Counted from the first letter of the stretch, positions 25,364 through 34,306 are shown. The stretch: 64,000 nt of DNA from CALMEH01 sp964548225 (GCA_964548225.1 CAZJQP010000004.1:91695-155694); one strand, 5' to 3'. A program made the numbers and translations. Notes: generated from the letters alone by a model not told the origin.

Positions 25364-25900
25364 ATGGCAGAAGCGACACAGACAGAAAATTATCCGCCGA
25401 AGTTGCGGAAAACGGTTGACGGCGGCATTGATATTGGTTCGATTGCCGATTTGCTCGAATGGTTTTTGAATTACGATCAGCGCGTCGGACTCGTGCGTTT
25501 GCCGCAGGTTGAAGAACTTTTTCAATGGAAACAAAAATCGGACGCGGCAAACGGCATCGAAGTTTATCCGTTTGAAAATGCCGAAGCGCGTTTCGCCGTC
25601 GGCGCGTTTCAGGCACTCGGCGAAAACGATTCGGAAGCGAAATTGCAACATTGGATAACCGAGATTTTGCAAGCTCTCGGCGAAGCCAAACAAACCAACG
25701 AAGACATCGCCAAAAGCCACAATCTTGCTCAAAACGAATCACACATCGCCCAAGCCGAAACAATTCCGAACGAGTTGGAACGTCAAATTTATCTGACAAG
25801 CTGCTGGATAGAATCACTCTGCACCGCAGAAGTTCGATTTTTGGGCTGGGTTTATCAGGAACTCTACGGAAAAACTTTTCAAGTGAGAAGTGAGAGATGA
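25364..25900 (+). CDS. Unrecognised 178-residue protein downstream of the 21-bp array
   Basis: I do not recognise this family. It is soluble and acidic, with no signal peptide or membrane segment. It appears mostly helical: SIADLLEWFLNYDQRVGLV, then an Ala/Glu-rich stretch with an AVGAFQALGENDSEAKLQHW segment, and a Trp-containing C-terminal helix (WIESLCTAEVRFLGWVYQEL). The last residues (FQVRSER) are encoded by the left arm of a GAGAAGTGAGA hairpin, so the natural C-terminus may have been altered by repeat insertion. The promoter must lie in or upstream of the 21-bp array, so the array is a candidate control region. Confidence 0.6.
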   Translation: MAEATQTENYPPKLRKTVDGGIDIGSIADLLEWFLNYDQRVGLVRLPQVEELFQWKQKSDAANGIEVYPFENAEARFAVGAFQALGENDSEAKLQHWITEILQALGEAKQTNEDIAKSHNLAQNESHIAQAETIPNELERQIYLTSCWIESLCTAEVRFLGWVYQELYGKTFQVRSER

Positions 25901-25947
25901 GAAATGAGAAGTATAGAAAATCTCATTTCTCATCTCTCACTTCTCAT
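25883..25947. repeat. Hairpin of GAGAAGTGAGA/GAGATGAGAAATGAG repeats
   Basis: Arms 25883-25909 and 25921-25947 pair at 26 of 27 positions; the right side continues with another repeat unit to 25954. It lies between the ends of two convergent genes, overlapping the 3' end of the left one and touching that of the right one. Confidence 0.95.
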
Positions 25948-25950
25948 TTC

Positions 25951-26775
25951 TCACCTACCAAAAGTGTTGCATTGGCGCATATCGCCGGTTTGCACACCTT
26001 TTGAAAACCACGACATTCTTTCGCGTGATGAGCCGTGTGTGAACGAATCCGGCACGACGTAGCCTTGGCTTTTGCGTTGGATATTGTCATCGCCGACCGC
26101 CGCCGCTGCGCGTAAGGCTTCTTCATAATCGCCCGCTTCGATTAAGCCTTGTTTGTTGGCGTAATATGCCCAAACTCCGGCGTAACAATCGGCTTGCAAT
26201 TCTAATTTTACCGAAAGCTGATTTGAATTTCCGGCACGTTGAACTTGATCCATCGTGCCTAAAATATTTTGAATATGATGCCCGACTTCGTGCGCGATAA
26301 CGTAGGCTTGCGCGAAATCGCCCGGAGCTTGAAATTCGTTTCTGAGTTCACGGAAAAAGGAAAAATCGAGATAGAGCTTTTGATCGCCCGGACAATAAAA
26401 CGGTCCGGTTGCCGAACTCGCATAACCGCAAGCAGAATTAACTTGTCCGTCAAAAAGCACGAGCTTCGGTTCGCGGTAACGGGTTCTTGCTTGTTGCGGT
26501 AAAACTTGATTCCAAACATCTTCCGTGCTTCCCAAAACCGACGCGACAAATTTTCTTTGATCATCGTTTGATTGCGGGTTTCGTTGTTGCTGCTGTTGTT
26601 GCTGTTGCGGCATTTGAATTTGGCTGGTATCCAAAAGTTGGCGCGGGTCAAGTCCGCAGATAACGGCTAAAATTAAAACCACAATCATTCCCAAACCGCC
26701 GCCGCCAAGCGCGATTGTTTTGCCGCCCATTCCACGCTGGTCTTCAATATTTGTGCTTTCTCGTCCTCTTAACAT
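25951..26775 (-). CDS. Neutral zinc metallopeptidase (YpfJ/KPN_02809 family)
   Basis: 274 residues from the ATG at 26775, chosen for the GAGGAA upstream and because family members begin with a similar RGRESxNxEDxRG; an ATG at 26841 is in frame. One N-terminal transmembrane helix (GGLGMIVVLILAVICG) is followed by a Gln-rich linker and the peptidase domain. This has the zinc motif HEVGHHIQN and upstream conserved segments CGYASSATGPFYCPGDQKLYLD-like (here split, e.g. SSATGPFYCPGDQ). A downstream ELQADCYAGVWAYYA carries the third ligand. Anchored to the membrane with its domain outside the cytoplasm. Substrate unknown. Confidence 0.92.
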   Translation of the reverse strand: MLRGRESTNIEDQRGMGGKTIALGGGGLGMIVVLILAVICGLDPRQLLDTSQIQMPQQQQQQQQRNPQSNDDQRKFVASVLGSTEDVWNQVLPQQARTRYREPKLVLFDGQVNSACGYASSATGPFYCPGDQKLYLDFSFFRELRNEFQAPGDFAQAYVIAHEVGHHIQNILGTMDQVQRAGNSNQLSVKLELQADCYAGVWAYYANKQGLIEAGDYEEALRAAAAVGDDNIQRKSQGYVVPDSFTHGSSRERMSWFSKGVQTGDMRQCNTFGR

Positions 26776-26912
26776 TCTTTCGTGTTCCTCGTTTTTAGAG
26801 ATTCTATCATTTTGTTTCCGTAGAAAAAACTGTGATTGCATTCAAATTCCCGAAACCGTTCCGTCTCTTCGAGTTAAATTACGATAATTATTGATTTTAG
26901 CCGAATAAATTC

Positions 26913-26941
26913 TTGACAGCCGTGCCTAACCTCTTTATTAT
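26913..26941 (+). promoter_or_regulatory. Sigma-70-type promoter of the HU gene
   Basis: TTGACA at 26913-26918, a 17-base spacer and TATTAT at 26936-26941. This is the best consensus promoter in the window. A GAGAGGA ribosome site lies shortly before the HU start at 26997. Confidence 0.8.
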
Positions 26942-26996
26942 TATGAGAAGCCTTTAAAGTTTTATTTTACAACATTTTCCTGAGAGGACGATTGCA

Positions 26997-27272
26997 ATGA
27001 TTAAACTCGATATTATTAATCAAGTTGCGGACAAAACAGGCGTGCCGAAACAAAAAGCCGAGCAGGTTGTTGATGCGCTGTTTGACGCAATGAAGGAAGC
27101 TCTGGCAAAAGGGAAACGCATCGAACTTCGCGGCTTCGGCGTGTTTGTCGTGAAACCCAGAAAACGCGGCATCGGACGCAATCCGCGCACAGGCAAAGAA
27201 GTTCCGATTCCTGCCGGAAAAACAATCCGTTTCAAACCCGGCAAAGATTTACAAGCCAAAGCCGTTAAATAA
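26997..27272 (+). CDS. HU-family DNA-binding protein
   Basis: 91 residues. It has the HU/IHF fold: LINQVADKTGVPKQKAEQV-like N-terminus, then RIELRGFGVFVVKPRKRG and the DNA-intercalating arm GRNPRTGKEVPIPAGK, ending in FKPGKDLQ. Dimeric histone-like protein that bends and compacts DNA in the cytoplasm. It has its own strong promoter and ribosome-binding site, as expected for an abundant protein. HU would be a candidate binder of the hairpins and phased repeats of this genome (speculative). Confidence 0.96.
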   Translation: MIKLDIINQVADKTGVPKQKAEQVVDALFDAMKEALAKGKRIELRGFGVFVVKPRKRGIGRNPRTGKEVPIPAGKTIRFKPGKDLQAKAVK

Positions 27273-27312
27273 TCGAAATCCGGCGCAAAAATTTATTTTT
27301 TACAAAATTGTG

Positions 27313-27425
27313 AATCGTAAATCGCAAGATAATAAAGTTGTGTCATCTGCGATTTACGATTTATTTTTTACGGGAAATTATCCACAACTGAATCATCTGT
27401 GTTTATCTGTGTTCATCTGTGGATA
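27313..27425. repeat. Two adjacent inverted repeats between HU and the M50 protease gene
   Basis: AATCGTAAATCGCAAGAT (27313-27330) pairs with ATCTGCGATTTACGATT (27345-27361). Then TTATCCACA (27379-27387) pairs with TGTGGATAA (27417-27425) around tandem ATCTGTGTTT units. The first may help terminate HU transcripts. Confidence 0.75.
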
Positions 27426-27434
27426 AAAAAATAG

Positions 27435-28478
27435 ATGTCAGACTTGAATGAAACCGCCAATCAGCTTTTCAGCCACCGCGAAGCAATGCGCCCGACGGCA
27501 CGAACTTGGATAAAACACATCGGATTATTGCTCATCGCTTTTTTCACCGTAACGATTGCCGGAGTTCTTCAACCTTTCGGACTTATCCCGATTTTCGATA
27601 CTTCAAATCCCGTTGAACCGCAAACTTGGGGTGAAATCGGCACATTTGTTCTTAATTTACCGCTCGAATATTTCAATTTAATTCTCTACGCAATCACCAA
27701 ACTTTTTACGGATTTTGAAATCTTCAAATACGGTATCAGCTTTTCGCTTTCGCTCGTTTTCATCTTGCTTTCACACGAAATGGGACATTATATTGCGTGT
27801 CGAATCTACCGTGTTGATGCGACTTTGCCTTATTTTCTGCCGACTCCGCCGCTCATCGGACCGGCGGGAACATTCGGCGCATTTATCAAAATCGTTTCGC
27901 CAATGCCTTCGCGCAAAGCCGTTTTCGACATCGGCGTTGCCGGACCAATCGCCGGATTTGTCGCGCTTTTGCCGATTGCGCTGATTGCTTTTTTAACTTA
28001 CGAATACGACACGGCAAAATCGCTTGCATCATCTTCGGACGGAACAATAGTTTTTGCAGATTCCCTGCTTTACAAATTTTTGGCGTGGATTTTCGGGATA
28101 AATTTGGAATCCGCAATGAAGCCGAATCCCTTTTATTTCGCAGGTTGGGTTGGTTTATTGGTTACGGCTTTGAACTTGATTCCTTCGGGACAACTCGACG
28201 GCGGACACGCAATTTATGCGGTTTTCAATTCGCGTATTCATCGCCTAATCGGGAGAATTGTTTTTGTTGTAATGGTAATTTTGTCAGCTTCAGGTTGGTA
28301 TTTTTTCAATAGTCCAAGCGGTTTTTTGTTTGCAGTAATTTTATTTTTTATGATGCGCGTCGGACATCCCGCACCGCTCGACGATTCGCCGCTGGATTTT
28401 AAGAGGAAAGTAATTGCGGTTTTGACACTTCTGATTTTCGCGCTGAGTTTTATACCGTTTCCGATTCAAATCAAATAA
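27435..28478 (+). CDS. Site-2 protease family (M50) membrane metalloprotease
   Basis: 347 residues with six or more hydrophobic helices. The zinc motif HEMGHYIACRIYRVDA and the distant LIPSGQLDGGHAIYAVF (the NxxPxxxLDGG-type motif holding the third ligand) are both inside membrane segments, as in S2P/RseP proteases. Between them FLPTPPLIGPAGTFGAFIKI and AVFDIGVAGPIAGF match the family. No PDZ domain is visible. It cleaves transmembrane helices, typically anti-sigma factors; the substrate here is unknown. It is followed by a perfect hairpin and a convergent gene. Confidence 0.9.
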   Translation: MSDLNETANQLFSHREAMRPTARTWIKHIGLLLIAFFTVTIAGVLQPFGLIPIFDTSNPVEPQTWGEIGTFVLNLPLEYFNLILYAITKLFTDFEIFKYGISFSLSLVFILLSHEMGHYIACRIYRVDATLPYFLPTPPLIGPAGTFGAFIKIVSPMPSRKAVFDIGVAGPIAGFVALLPIALIAFLTYEYDTAKSLASSSDGTIVFADSLLYKFLAWIFGINLESAMKPNPFYFAGWVGLLVTALNLIPSGQLDGGHAIYAVFNSRIHRLIGRIVFVVMVILSASGWYFFNSPSGFLFAVILFFMMRVGHPAPLDDSPLDFKRKVIAVLTLLIFALSFIPFPIQIK

Positions 28479-28479
28479 A

Positions 28480-28552
28480 TTAGCCACGAATTACACGAAT
28501 AGCACGAATACCAAATCAATTCATTCGTGCTATTCGTGTAATTCGTGGCTAA
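28480..28552. repeat. Perfect 30-bp hairpin of ACGAAT repeats
   Basis: Arms 28480-28509 and 28523-28552 are perfectly complementary around a 13-base loop; the arm consists of CACGAATTACACGAATAGCA-like units. It lies between convergent genes. Confidence 0.97.
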
Positions 28553-28558
28553 AACTTT

Positions 28559-29626
28559 TTATTGAACTGCTTGCGGCAACAAACCTTTGATTTCCTTGAC
28601 CATTTTTTGAACGTCTTCTTGGTCTTCGAGCGCAATCATAAAAAAGTCGTAGCTTGTTTTGAAGCAAACCATTCCGTTACCGAAAAACCAAACGCCTTCG
28701 AGTAAAGGATTTCCACCGATAAGCCAATCGAGTGGTGCGCCCGTGATGGTTTTCGGATTGACGATGTTTGTCATCATCACCGCGCCGGAAGCGAATGAAA
28801 ACGCGCCTAAAAGCGGTGCGCCGACCGATTTGACAATGCCGCGTTCAAATTCGATTTTTTCGGTTTCAGCCTTCGACAATTCGCCTTTCGTAATCAAATC
28901 TTCTTGCGTTTTGAGATATTCGTTGAATTTTTCACCAAGTTTTTGCACTGACCAAGTTGGAATTGCCGAATTAAATAACCAATGTGAACTCAAACCTGTG
29001 AAAACCACGCCTAAACCTGCGCCGACGACCATCGAAACGCCCGTTGTCGCAGCTTGCAAAGGACTTTCAGAAATCCAATCCGTCGCTTTTTGAAAAGATT
29101 TCACGGCTGAATCGAAAGTCTTTGCCCAACCCGTGCCGAAGTTAAAAATTCCGCTCGCAGTTTTTGCAGTTTTATTGACTGATTTGCGCGTTTCTTCAAA
29201 AACTTCGCCTGCTTTTTCGCTTGCTACGGTAAAAACCTCGCCTGCTTTTTTTCCGGCTTCTTTGACGATTTTTTCGGCTTCAACCGCAGATTTCGCGGCA
29301 ACATCAGCCGCTTTTCCGCCCGCATCTCCTGCTGCGTCGCGCAAAGGTTCGCTGGCTTGATAAACTTTTTTCGCGGTTTCTTCCGCCGTTTTATAAGTGC
29401 CTTCGGCAACTTTCACGGCTTGCTTGCCGACTTCGGTTTTTTCGGCTTCAGTTTTGATTTTCTCAACACCGTCTTTGACAATTTCCGCGCTTTTTTGCGC
29501 CGTATCTTTCAAAACTTCCGCGCCTTTTTCGATTTTGTCCTTCAAACCGATTTGCTTGTCGAGTTCTTCAAATTTCTCACGCGCCTCACGCGACCATTTA
29601 TCGAATCTTTCTTTATAATCATTCAT
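28559..29626 (-). CDS. LEA-like amphipathic repeat protein with hydrophobic C-terminal half
   Basis: 355 residues, family not recognised. Residues 20-170 are highly charged, Ala/Lys/Glu-rich and repetitive, with about 11-residue periodicity (AEKTEVGKQAV, AEETAKKVYQA, AEKIVKEAGKK, ASEKAGEVFEE), as in late-embryogenesis-abundant or apolipoprotein-like helices. The C-terminal half contains hydrophobic stretches (TGVSMVVGAGLGVVFTGL; GAPLLGAFSFASGAVMM) suggesting membrane association. Such repeats can coat membranes or protect proteins under desiccation; that role is an inference from composition. It is a single gene on the minus strand. Confidence 0.65.
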   Translation of the reverse strand: MNDYKERFDKWSREAREKFEELDKQIGLKDKIEKGAEVLKDTAQKSAEIVKDGVEKIKTEAEKTEVGKQAVKVAEGTYKTAEETAKKVYQASEPLRDAAGDAGGKAADVAAKSAVEAEKIVKEAGKKAGEVFTVASEKAGEVFEETRKSVNKTAKTASGIFNFGTGWAKTFDSAVKSFQKATDWISESPLQAATTGVSMVVGAGLGVVFTGLSSHWLFNSAIPTWSVQKLGEKFNEYLKTQEDLITKGELSKAETEKIEFERGIVKSVGAPLLGAFSFASGAVMMTNIVNPKTITGAPLDWLIGGNPLLEGVWFFGNGMVCFKTSYDFFMIALEDQEDVQKMVKEIKGLLPQAVQ

Positions 29627-29916
29627 CTTTTTCGTTCGTCCTTTGTCCGTCGTAAAATACGATTTTACAGGTCAATTTGTTCGTTTTGATGCGAAAATAA
29701 CGCCAACATTTGTATCATTACACTTATCAAACCAACGGTCAACCTTTATTCAAACAAGCCACAAACAGATATTTCTTACTTTTTCCTCACAAAAAATGCT
29801 TGCAGGAATTTTATCAAGAGTTAAGGGCATCACAAAAAGATGATAAACTGAATGTCGAGTTTTAAGATTATTAAGTGTTTTGATTCCAAGTTCTGTTGAC
29901 ATAAGAAAAAGTTTAG

Positions 29917-30300
29917 ATGGAAACGGCGACGAAAATTTTAGCGGTGGCAATCGGCGGCGCGTTTGGCGCGGTTTTGCGCTATTTGATTACAATTTCACCA
30001 ATGAATGATTGGCTCAAACCATTTCCTTTTCCGACGTTTTTTATCAATATTACAGGCTCTTTTTTGATTGGTTTCGCAATTATTCTCTTTTCCGAAAGAT
30101 TCGGCGCAAGCGAAACTTTGCGGCTGATGCTCGCCGTCGGTTTTCTTGGCGCGTTCACGACTTTTTCGACGTTTGAATTTGAAATCTGGAGTCTGGTTAA
30201 AGAAAACAATTTTTTTGCGGCTTTTCTCTATTTTTTTCTGAGCGTTTTATTTGGCTTTATCGGTGTTGCGCTTGGTATTTCCTTAGCGAAAAAGTTCTGA
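29917..30300 (+). CDS. crcB: Fluoride exporter
   Basis: 127 residues with four helices, the standard length of a Fluc channel subunit. The motifs GGAFGAVLRYLI, FFINITGSFLIGF and GFLGAFTTFSTFEFE include the conserved Asn and the paired Phe residues of the fluoride pore, plus the central Na-binding TTFST. Two subunits form an antiparallel dual-topology dimer that expels fluoride. I looked for a fluoride riboswitch in the 290-base region upstream (29627-29916) and saw none; that region holds no other gene that I can support. Confidence 0.95.
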   Translation: METATKILAVAIGGAFGAVLRYLITISPMNDWLKPFPFPTFFINITGSFLIGFAIILFSERFGASETLRLMLAVGFLGAFTTFSTFEFEIWSLVKENNFFAAFLYFFLSVLFGFIGVALGISLAKKF

Positions 30301-30333
30301 AAACCGAAGTAGAAGAAAATAGACTTTCAGCAA

Positions 30334-31107
30334 TTAATTTTTTACGTTTCGCTTAAAAAAATCAACTATTTTCGGAATCGAATCTTGCGGGAATTCGTGT
30401 CCGGCATTGCGAAGTTCGACAACCAATTCGGTTTTGTTTGTGCCTTGGTAGGTTGTAATCTCACCGTCGGTTTCACCTTTTTTCGCATCAATTTTCAATA
30501 CTTTTTGAACTATCGGAATTGAAAGTTTTTGATTTTCAGCGGGAACGAGCGGATCGTTTTCGCCGATGCTCATCCAGATTGATTTTGGCACGGCATCACG
30601 AATCATCAACCCGCCTTGTGCGGCGACCGAGCAGAAAGCCGCGAATTTTTCGCCGCGCATTGCCCACAAAACATTTACGAAACGTGCGCCGTTTGAATGT
30701 CCGACGGCGTAAATTCGTTTATCGTCAATTTTGTAATCTTTGCTTAATTGTTTTAAAACTTCGTCAAAAAATTTAATGTCGCGGTCTTCCAATTCATTCG
30801 GATTTTTTTGCCAGCCGTTTTTCGTTCCGGCTTTGTCCGTGATACCTTGAACACCCGGAATTCCTTGCATATAAACAACTAAAGCCTCTTTCCAATTATC
30901 GTGAAAATTAAGGCGGCGTTGGGCGTTGCGGACATTTCCGCCGTGTCCGTGAAAAACAAACACAAGCGAAGATTTTTTGCGTTTTGCTTCACCTTCGTAG
31001 ATAACTGCCTCGCGTTTCGTGCCGTCAACATCGAATGTTCGGGCGTTTTGAGCCAACGCGCAATTTATAAATAGAATGATTGCAAGTATTGTGAATAAAT
31101 TTTTCAT
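30334..31107 (-). CDS. Secreted LpqC-like esterase (polyhydroxybutyrate depolymerase-like)
   Basis: 257 residues with signal peptide MKNLFTILAIILFINCALA, and GAGGGA upstream of the ATG. Alpha/beta hydrolase with the oxyanion segment FVFHGHGGN, nucleophile in AVGHSNGARF (GHSNG), an acid in MSIGENDPLVP and a late AGHEFPQDS His. The architecture matches the LpqC/feruloyl-esterase/PHB-depolymerase group, which cleave ester bonds in extracellular material. The exact substrate is unknown. It is convergent with crcB and divergent from the ileS leader. Confidence 0.82.
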   Translation of the reverse strand: MKNLFTILAIILFINCALAQNARTFDVDGTKREAVIYEGEAKRKKSSLVFVFHGHGGNVRNAQRRLNFHDNWKEALVVYMQGIPGVQGITDKAGTKNGWQKNPNELEDRDIKFFDEVLKQLSKDYKIDDKRIYAVGHSNGARFVNVLWAMRGEKFAAFCSVAAQGGLMIRDAVPKSIWMSIGENDPLVPAENQKLSIPIVQKVLKIDAKKGETDGEITTYQGTNKTELVVELRNAGHEFPQDSIPKIVDFFKRNVKN

Positions 31108-31162
31108 AAAAGTCCCTCGTTTGAATTAGACGAAGTGCGAAACATTTTAGCCTTAAAATTTT

Positions 31163-31191
31163 TTGACTTCCCGCCCGAATTTTGCGATAAA
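31163..31191 (+). promoter_or_regulatory. Candidate promoter of the ileS leader
   Basis: TTGACT at 31163-31168, a 17-base spacer and GATAAA at 31186-31191. A perfect TATAAT also occurs at 31216-31221 but lacks a matching -35. Confidence 0.5.
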
Positions 31192-31197
31192 TAAAGT

Positions 31198-31316
31198 GAT
31201 GAGAAATTTGAACATTATAATTAGCATTATTATTTTGGAGGACAACGGCTGAAGTTGGAACGAACAACTTAACTTGTGCCGAATGTCCTAAATCTGGAAA
31301 GATTTAGGATTTTTTT
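31198..31316 (+). ncRNA. Candidate structured leader or small RNA upstream of ileS
   Basis: Between the promoter and a strong terminator lies about 120 bases with a predicted hairpin AAGTTG-GAACGAA-CAACTT, itself enclosed by a short GGC…GCC pairing, and a GGAGG at 31238. The RNA would end 90 bases before the ileS start codon. Either it is a small RNA gene or an attenuating leader for ileS. The T-box consensus (specifier loop plus TGGNACC) is not convincingly present, so I do not call it a T-box. Confidence 0.4.
31286..31316 (+). terminator. Intrinsic terminator upstream of ileS
   Basis: Perfect 10-bp stem TCCTAAATCT / AGATTTAGGA with loop GGAA, followed by seven T. The upstream gene is on the other strand, so it terminates a short plus-strand transcript, not a gene end. 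Confidence 0.85.
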
Positions 31317-31405
31317 ATTGATAAATGCTAAAATCTTAACTTTTACAAATGTTCTTGTTCAGTCTTTCTGCAACGAATAACTAACAACGAACGACTAACC
31401 AATTT

Positions 31406-34297
31406 ATGAGTGAACCTTTGGAACTGAAGAAAACCGTTAATTTACCGAAAACTGATTTCGCGCAAAAAGCAAATCTCGGTCAAGCAGAACCTGCACGTCT
31501 GAAAAAATGGACTGAAAGCAGACTCTATGAAGCGATTCAAAACGAGCGCAAAGATAAGCAAACATTTATTTTGCACGACGGTCCGCCGTATGCTAACGCG
31601 GATATTCACATCGGCACGGCACTTAACAAAATTCTTAAAGATTTTGTTGTGAAATCACGTTCGATGATGGGTTTTCGTGCGCCTTACGTTCCCGGTTATG
31701 ACTGCCACGGACTGCCGATTGAAACGCACGTCGAGAAGAAATTGGCGGAAAAAGGCAAGGATAAAAAAGATTTGCCCGTTGCCACGTTTCGCCGAATTTG
31801 CCGCGAACACGCTTCAACGGCGATGAATAATCAAACGCGCGACTTTAAACGTCTCGGAATTCTTGGCGAATGGGAAACGCCGTATTTAACGATGTCGAAC
31901 GAATACGAATCGGAAACGGCGCGGCTTTTCGGGAAATTTTTGGAACGCGGTTACGTTTATAAAGGTTTGCGCCCGGTTTATTGGTGCATTCACGATCAAA
32001 CTGCGCTTGCCGAAGCCGAAGTTGAATACAAAATCCATAATTCGCCTTCGATTTATGTAAAATTTCCGCTCGTTACAAACCCATCGGAAATTGATGAAAA
32101 GCTCGACGGCAAAAAAGTTTCGCTCGTTATTTGGACGACAACACCTTGGACAATTCCGGCAAATTTGGGAATTGCGGCTCATCCCGATTACGAATATGCG
32201 GCGATTGAGCATAATGACGAAGTTCTAATTGTTGCTTCGGAATTAGTCGGTTTTGTCGTTGTCAAATGCGGCATCGGCGGCGTAAATGAAGACGGCGAAC
32301 GACAAATGCCAAAAATATTGGCGAAATTTAAAGGTTCAAAACTCGACCGAATGAAAGCGAAACATCCTTGGATTGACCGCGAATCTTTGATAATGAACGG
32401 CGAACACGTTACGCTCGGCGGCGAAGCGGACGGCGAAACGCAACTCGATGTTTCCGAATCGCGTGAGAAAAAAGAAACTGCCAAAGCCGGAACAGGCTTA
32501 GTTCACACCGCGCCCGGACACGGACACGACGACTATGTTATCGGCAAAAAATACGGCTTGGAAATCTATTGTCCAGTTGATAATGCCGGGCGTTATATGG
32601 ACGATGTAGAAGGATTTGTCGGCGAAAACATCTTTGCGGCAAATCCGAAAATCGTCGAATTGATGCGCGAAAACGGCTCGTTACTTTTCTCGGAAAACTA
32701 CGAACATCGTTATCCGCATTGCTGGCGATGCAAAAAACCCGTCGTTTTTCGCGCTACGCCGCAATGGTTTATTGCAATGGACAATCTGGAAGATAAATCT
32801 CTGAGAAAACAGGCGTTGCGCGAAATTGGAAACGTCAAATGGCATCCGAATTGGGGCGAAGGGCGAATGGCAAATATGTTCAAAGGTCGTCCCGATTGGT
32901 GCGTTTCGCGTCAGAGAAGTTGGGGTGTGCCGATTCCGGTTTTTTATTGCCAAGATTGCGGTGAAACGATTGCAAATGCGGAAATTGTTAATCACGTTGC
33001 GGATATTTTTGCGAAAGAAACGGCTGATGCTTGGTATAACCGCGTAGAAAGCGAATTGCTTCCCGAAAATTTTGCGTGTCCGAAATGCAACAGCACAGAT
33101 TTTCGCAAAGAAACTGATATTTTGGACGTTTGGTTTGATTCGGGTTCATCGTGTGTCGCGGTTTTGGAAACTCGCGGCGATAATTTGCATTTTCCCGCAG
33201 ACGTTTATCTTGAAGGTGGCGACCAATATCGTGGTTGGTTTAATTCGAGTTTGATGTGCGGCATCGCGGCGCACGACGAATCGCCGTATAAACAAATCAT
33301 CACGCACGGCTGGGTTGTGGACGGTGAAGGCAAAAAACAATCGAAATCAGTCGGCAACGTAACTGCGCCGATTGAAATCATCAACAAATCAGGCGCAGAT
33401 GTTTTGCGTTTGTGGGCGGCAGCGGTTGATTACACGGAAGACGTTCGATGTTCGGATGAAATCTTGAATCGTGTAACCGATGCTTATCGTAAATTCAGAA
33501 ATACTTTGCGTTACGCACTCGGAAATCTTGACGGATTCAATCCCGAAACCGATACTGTTGCGCTTTCGGAAATGCTCGAAACCGACCGTTGGGCGTTGGC
33601 GAGTTTTGACGAAGCGGCGAAGGAAATTTTGACGGCTTACGAAACTTTCGATTTCCAAACCGTCTATCGAACAATTTACCATCTCTGCACCGTAACGCTT
33701 TCGGCGCGATATTTCGACATTATCAAAGATCGTCTTTATATCTACGCACCGAAAAGCGTGGCGCGGCGTTCAGCGCAAACTGCGCTTTACGAAATCACGG
33801 ATAAAATGTGTCGTCTGCTTGCACCGATTTTGGCTTTTACGTCTGACGAAGCGTTTGAAAATCTGCCAAATCAGAAGGTCTCTTCCGTTCATCTGGCAGA
33901 ATTCCCGAAAGTTTCCGGCACCGACAATTCGCAACTTTTGAGCGATTGGGAACGTATTTTTTCAATCCGCGATGAAGTTTTGAAGTCGTTGGAAGAAGCA
34001 AGAACGGCAAAAGAAATCGGTTCGTCTTTGGAAGCCAAAGTCATCTTGACGGTTGATAAAGAAACGACGATGTTTTTGATTTCCTACTTTGAAGATTTGC
34101 GCTACGTTTTCATTGTTTCTCAAGTCGAAGTTCACGAAGGCGACGAATTTAAAGTTGAAATCAAACCTGCGGACGGCGAAAAATGTGAACGCTGTTGGAA
34201 TTATTCCGTCCGCGTCGGCGAATCGGAAAAATACAGAAGTATTTGCGAAAGATGTGTCGCGGCACTTAGTCAAATCGAGCAAACAGCAGCGACTTAA
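31406..34297 (+). CDS. ileS: Isoleucyl-tRNA synthetase
   Basis: 963 residues. Class I synthetase with the HIGH element as HIGTALNKILKDFVVKS, an editing (CP1) domain with VIWTTTPWTIPANLGIA and GTGLVHTAPGHGHDDY, the Ile-specific DVWFDSGSS and the KMSKS loop. The last reads GKKQSKSVGN, with Gln instead of Met. The C-terminal zinc finger KCERCWNY…SICERC is complete. It charges tRNA-Ile and edits valine. A terminator-bearing leader lies upstream, and a small secreted protein gene and the lspA-lgt genes follow. Confidence 0.96.
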   Translation: MSEPLELKKTVNLPKTDFAQKANLGQAEPARLKKWTESRLYEAIQNERKDKQTFILHDGPPYANADIHIGTALNKILKDFVVKSRSMMGFRAPYVPGYDCHGLPIETHVEKKLAEKGKDKKDLPVATFRRICREHASTAMNNQTRDFKRLGILGEWETPYLTMSNEYESETARLFGKFLERGYVYKGLRPVYWCIHDQTALAEAEVEYKIHNSPSIYVKFPLVTNPSEIDEKLDGKKVSLVIWTTTPWTIPANLGIAAHPDYEYAAIEHNDEVLIVASELVGFVVVKCGIGGVNEDGERQMPKILAKFKGSKLDRMKAKHPWIDRESLIMNGEHVTLGGEADGETQLDVSESREKKETAKAGTGLVHTAPGHGHDDYVIGKKYGLEIYCPVDNAGRYMDDVEGFVGENIFAANPKIVELMRENGSLLFSENYEHRYPHCWRCKKPVVFRATPQWFIAMDNLEDKSLRKQALREIGNVKWHPNWGEGRMANMFKGRPDWCVSRQRSWGVPIPVFYCQDCGETIANAEIVNHVADIFAKETADAWYNRVESELLPENFACPKCNSTDFRKETDILDVWFDSGSSCVAVLETRGDNLHFPADVYLEGGDQYRGWFNSSLMCGIAAHDESPYKQIITHGWVVDGEGKKQSKSVGNVTAPIEIINKSGADVLRLWAAAVDYTEDVRCSDEILNRVTDAYRKFRNTLRYALGNLDGFNPETDTVALSEMLETDRWALASFDEAAKEILTAYETFDFQTVYRTIYHLCTVTLSARYFDIIKDRLYIYAPKSVARRSAQTALYEITDKMCRLLAPILAFTSDEAFENLPNQKVSSVHLAEFPKVSGTDNSQLLSDWERIFSIRDEVLKSLEEARTAKEIGSSLEAKVILTVDKETTMFLISYFEDLRYVFIVSQVEVHEGDEFKVEIKPADGEKCERCWNYSVRVGESEKYRSICERCVAALSQIEQTAAT

Positions 34298-34306
34298 ATT
34301 AAAATT

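Noticed and set aside
29627..29916. Fluoride riboswitch in front of crcB
   Set aside because: No segment fits the conserved pseudoknot and its invariant bases.
31198..31405. T-box riboswitch in front of ileS
   Set aside because: A TTGGAAC occurs, but no specifier stem with an Ile codon and no TGGNACC antiterminator bulge could be found.
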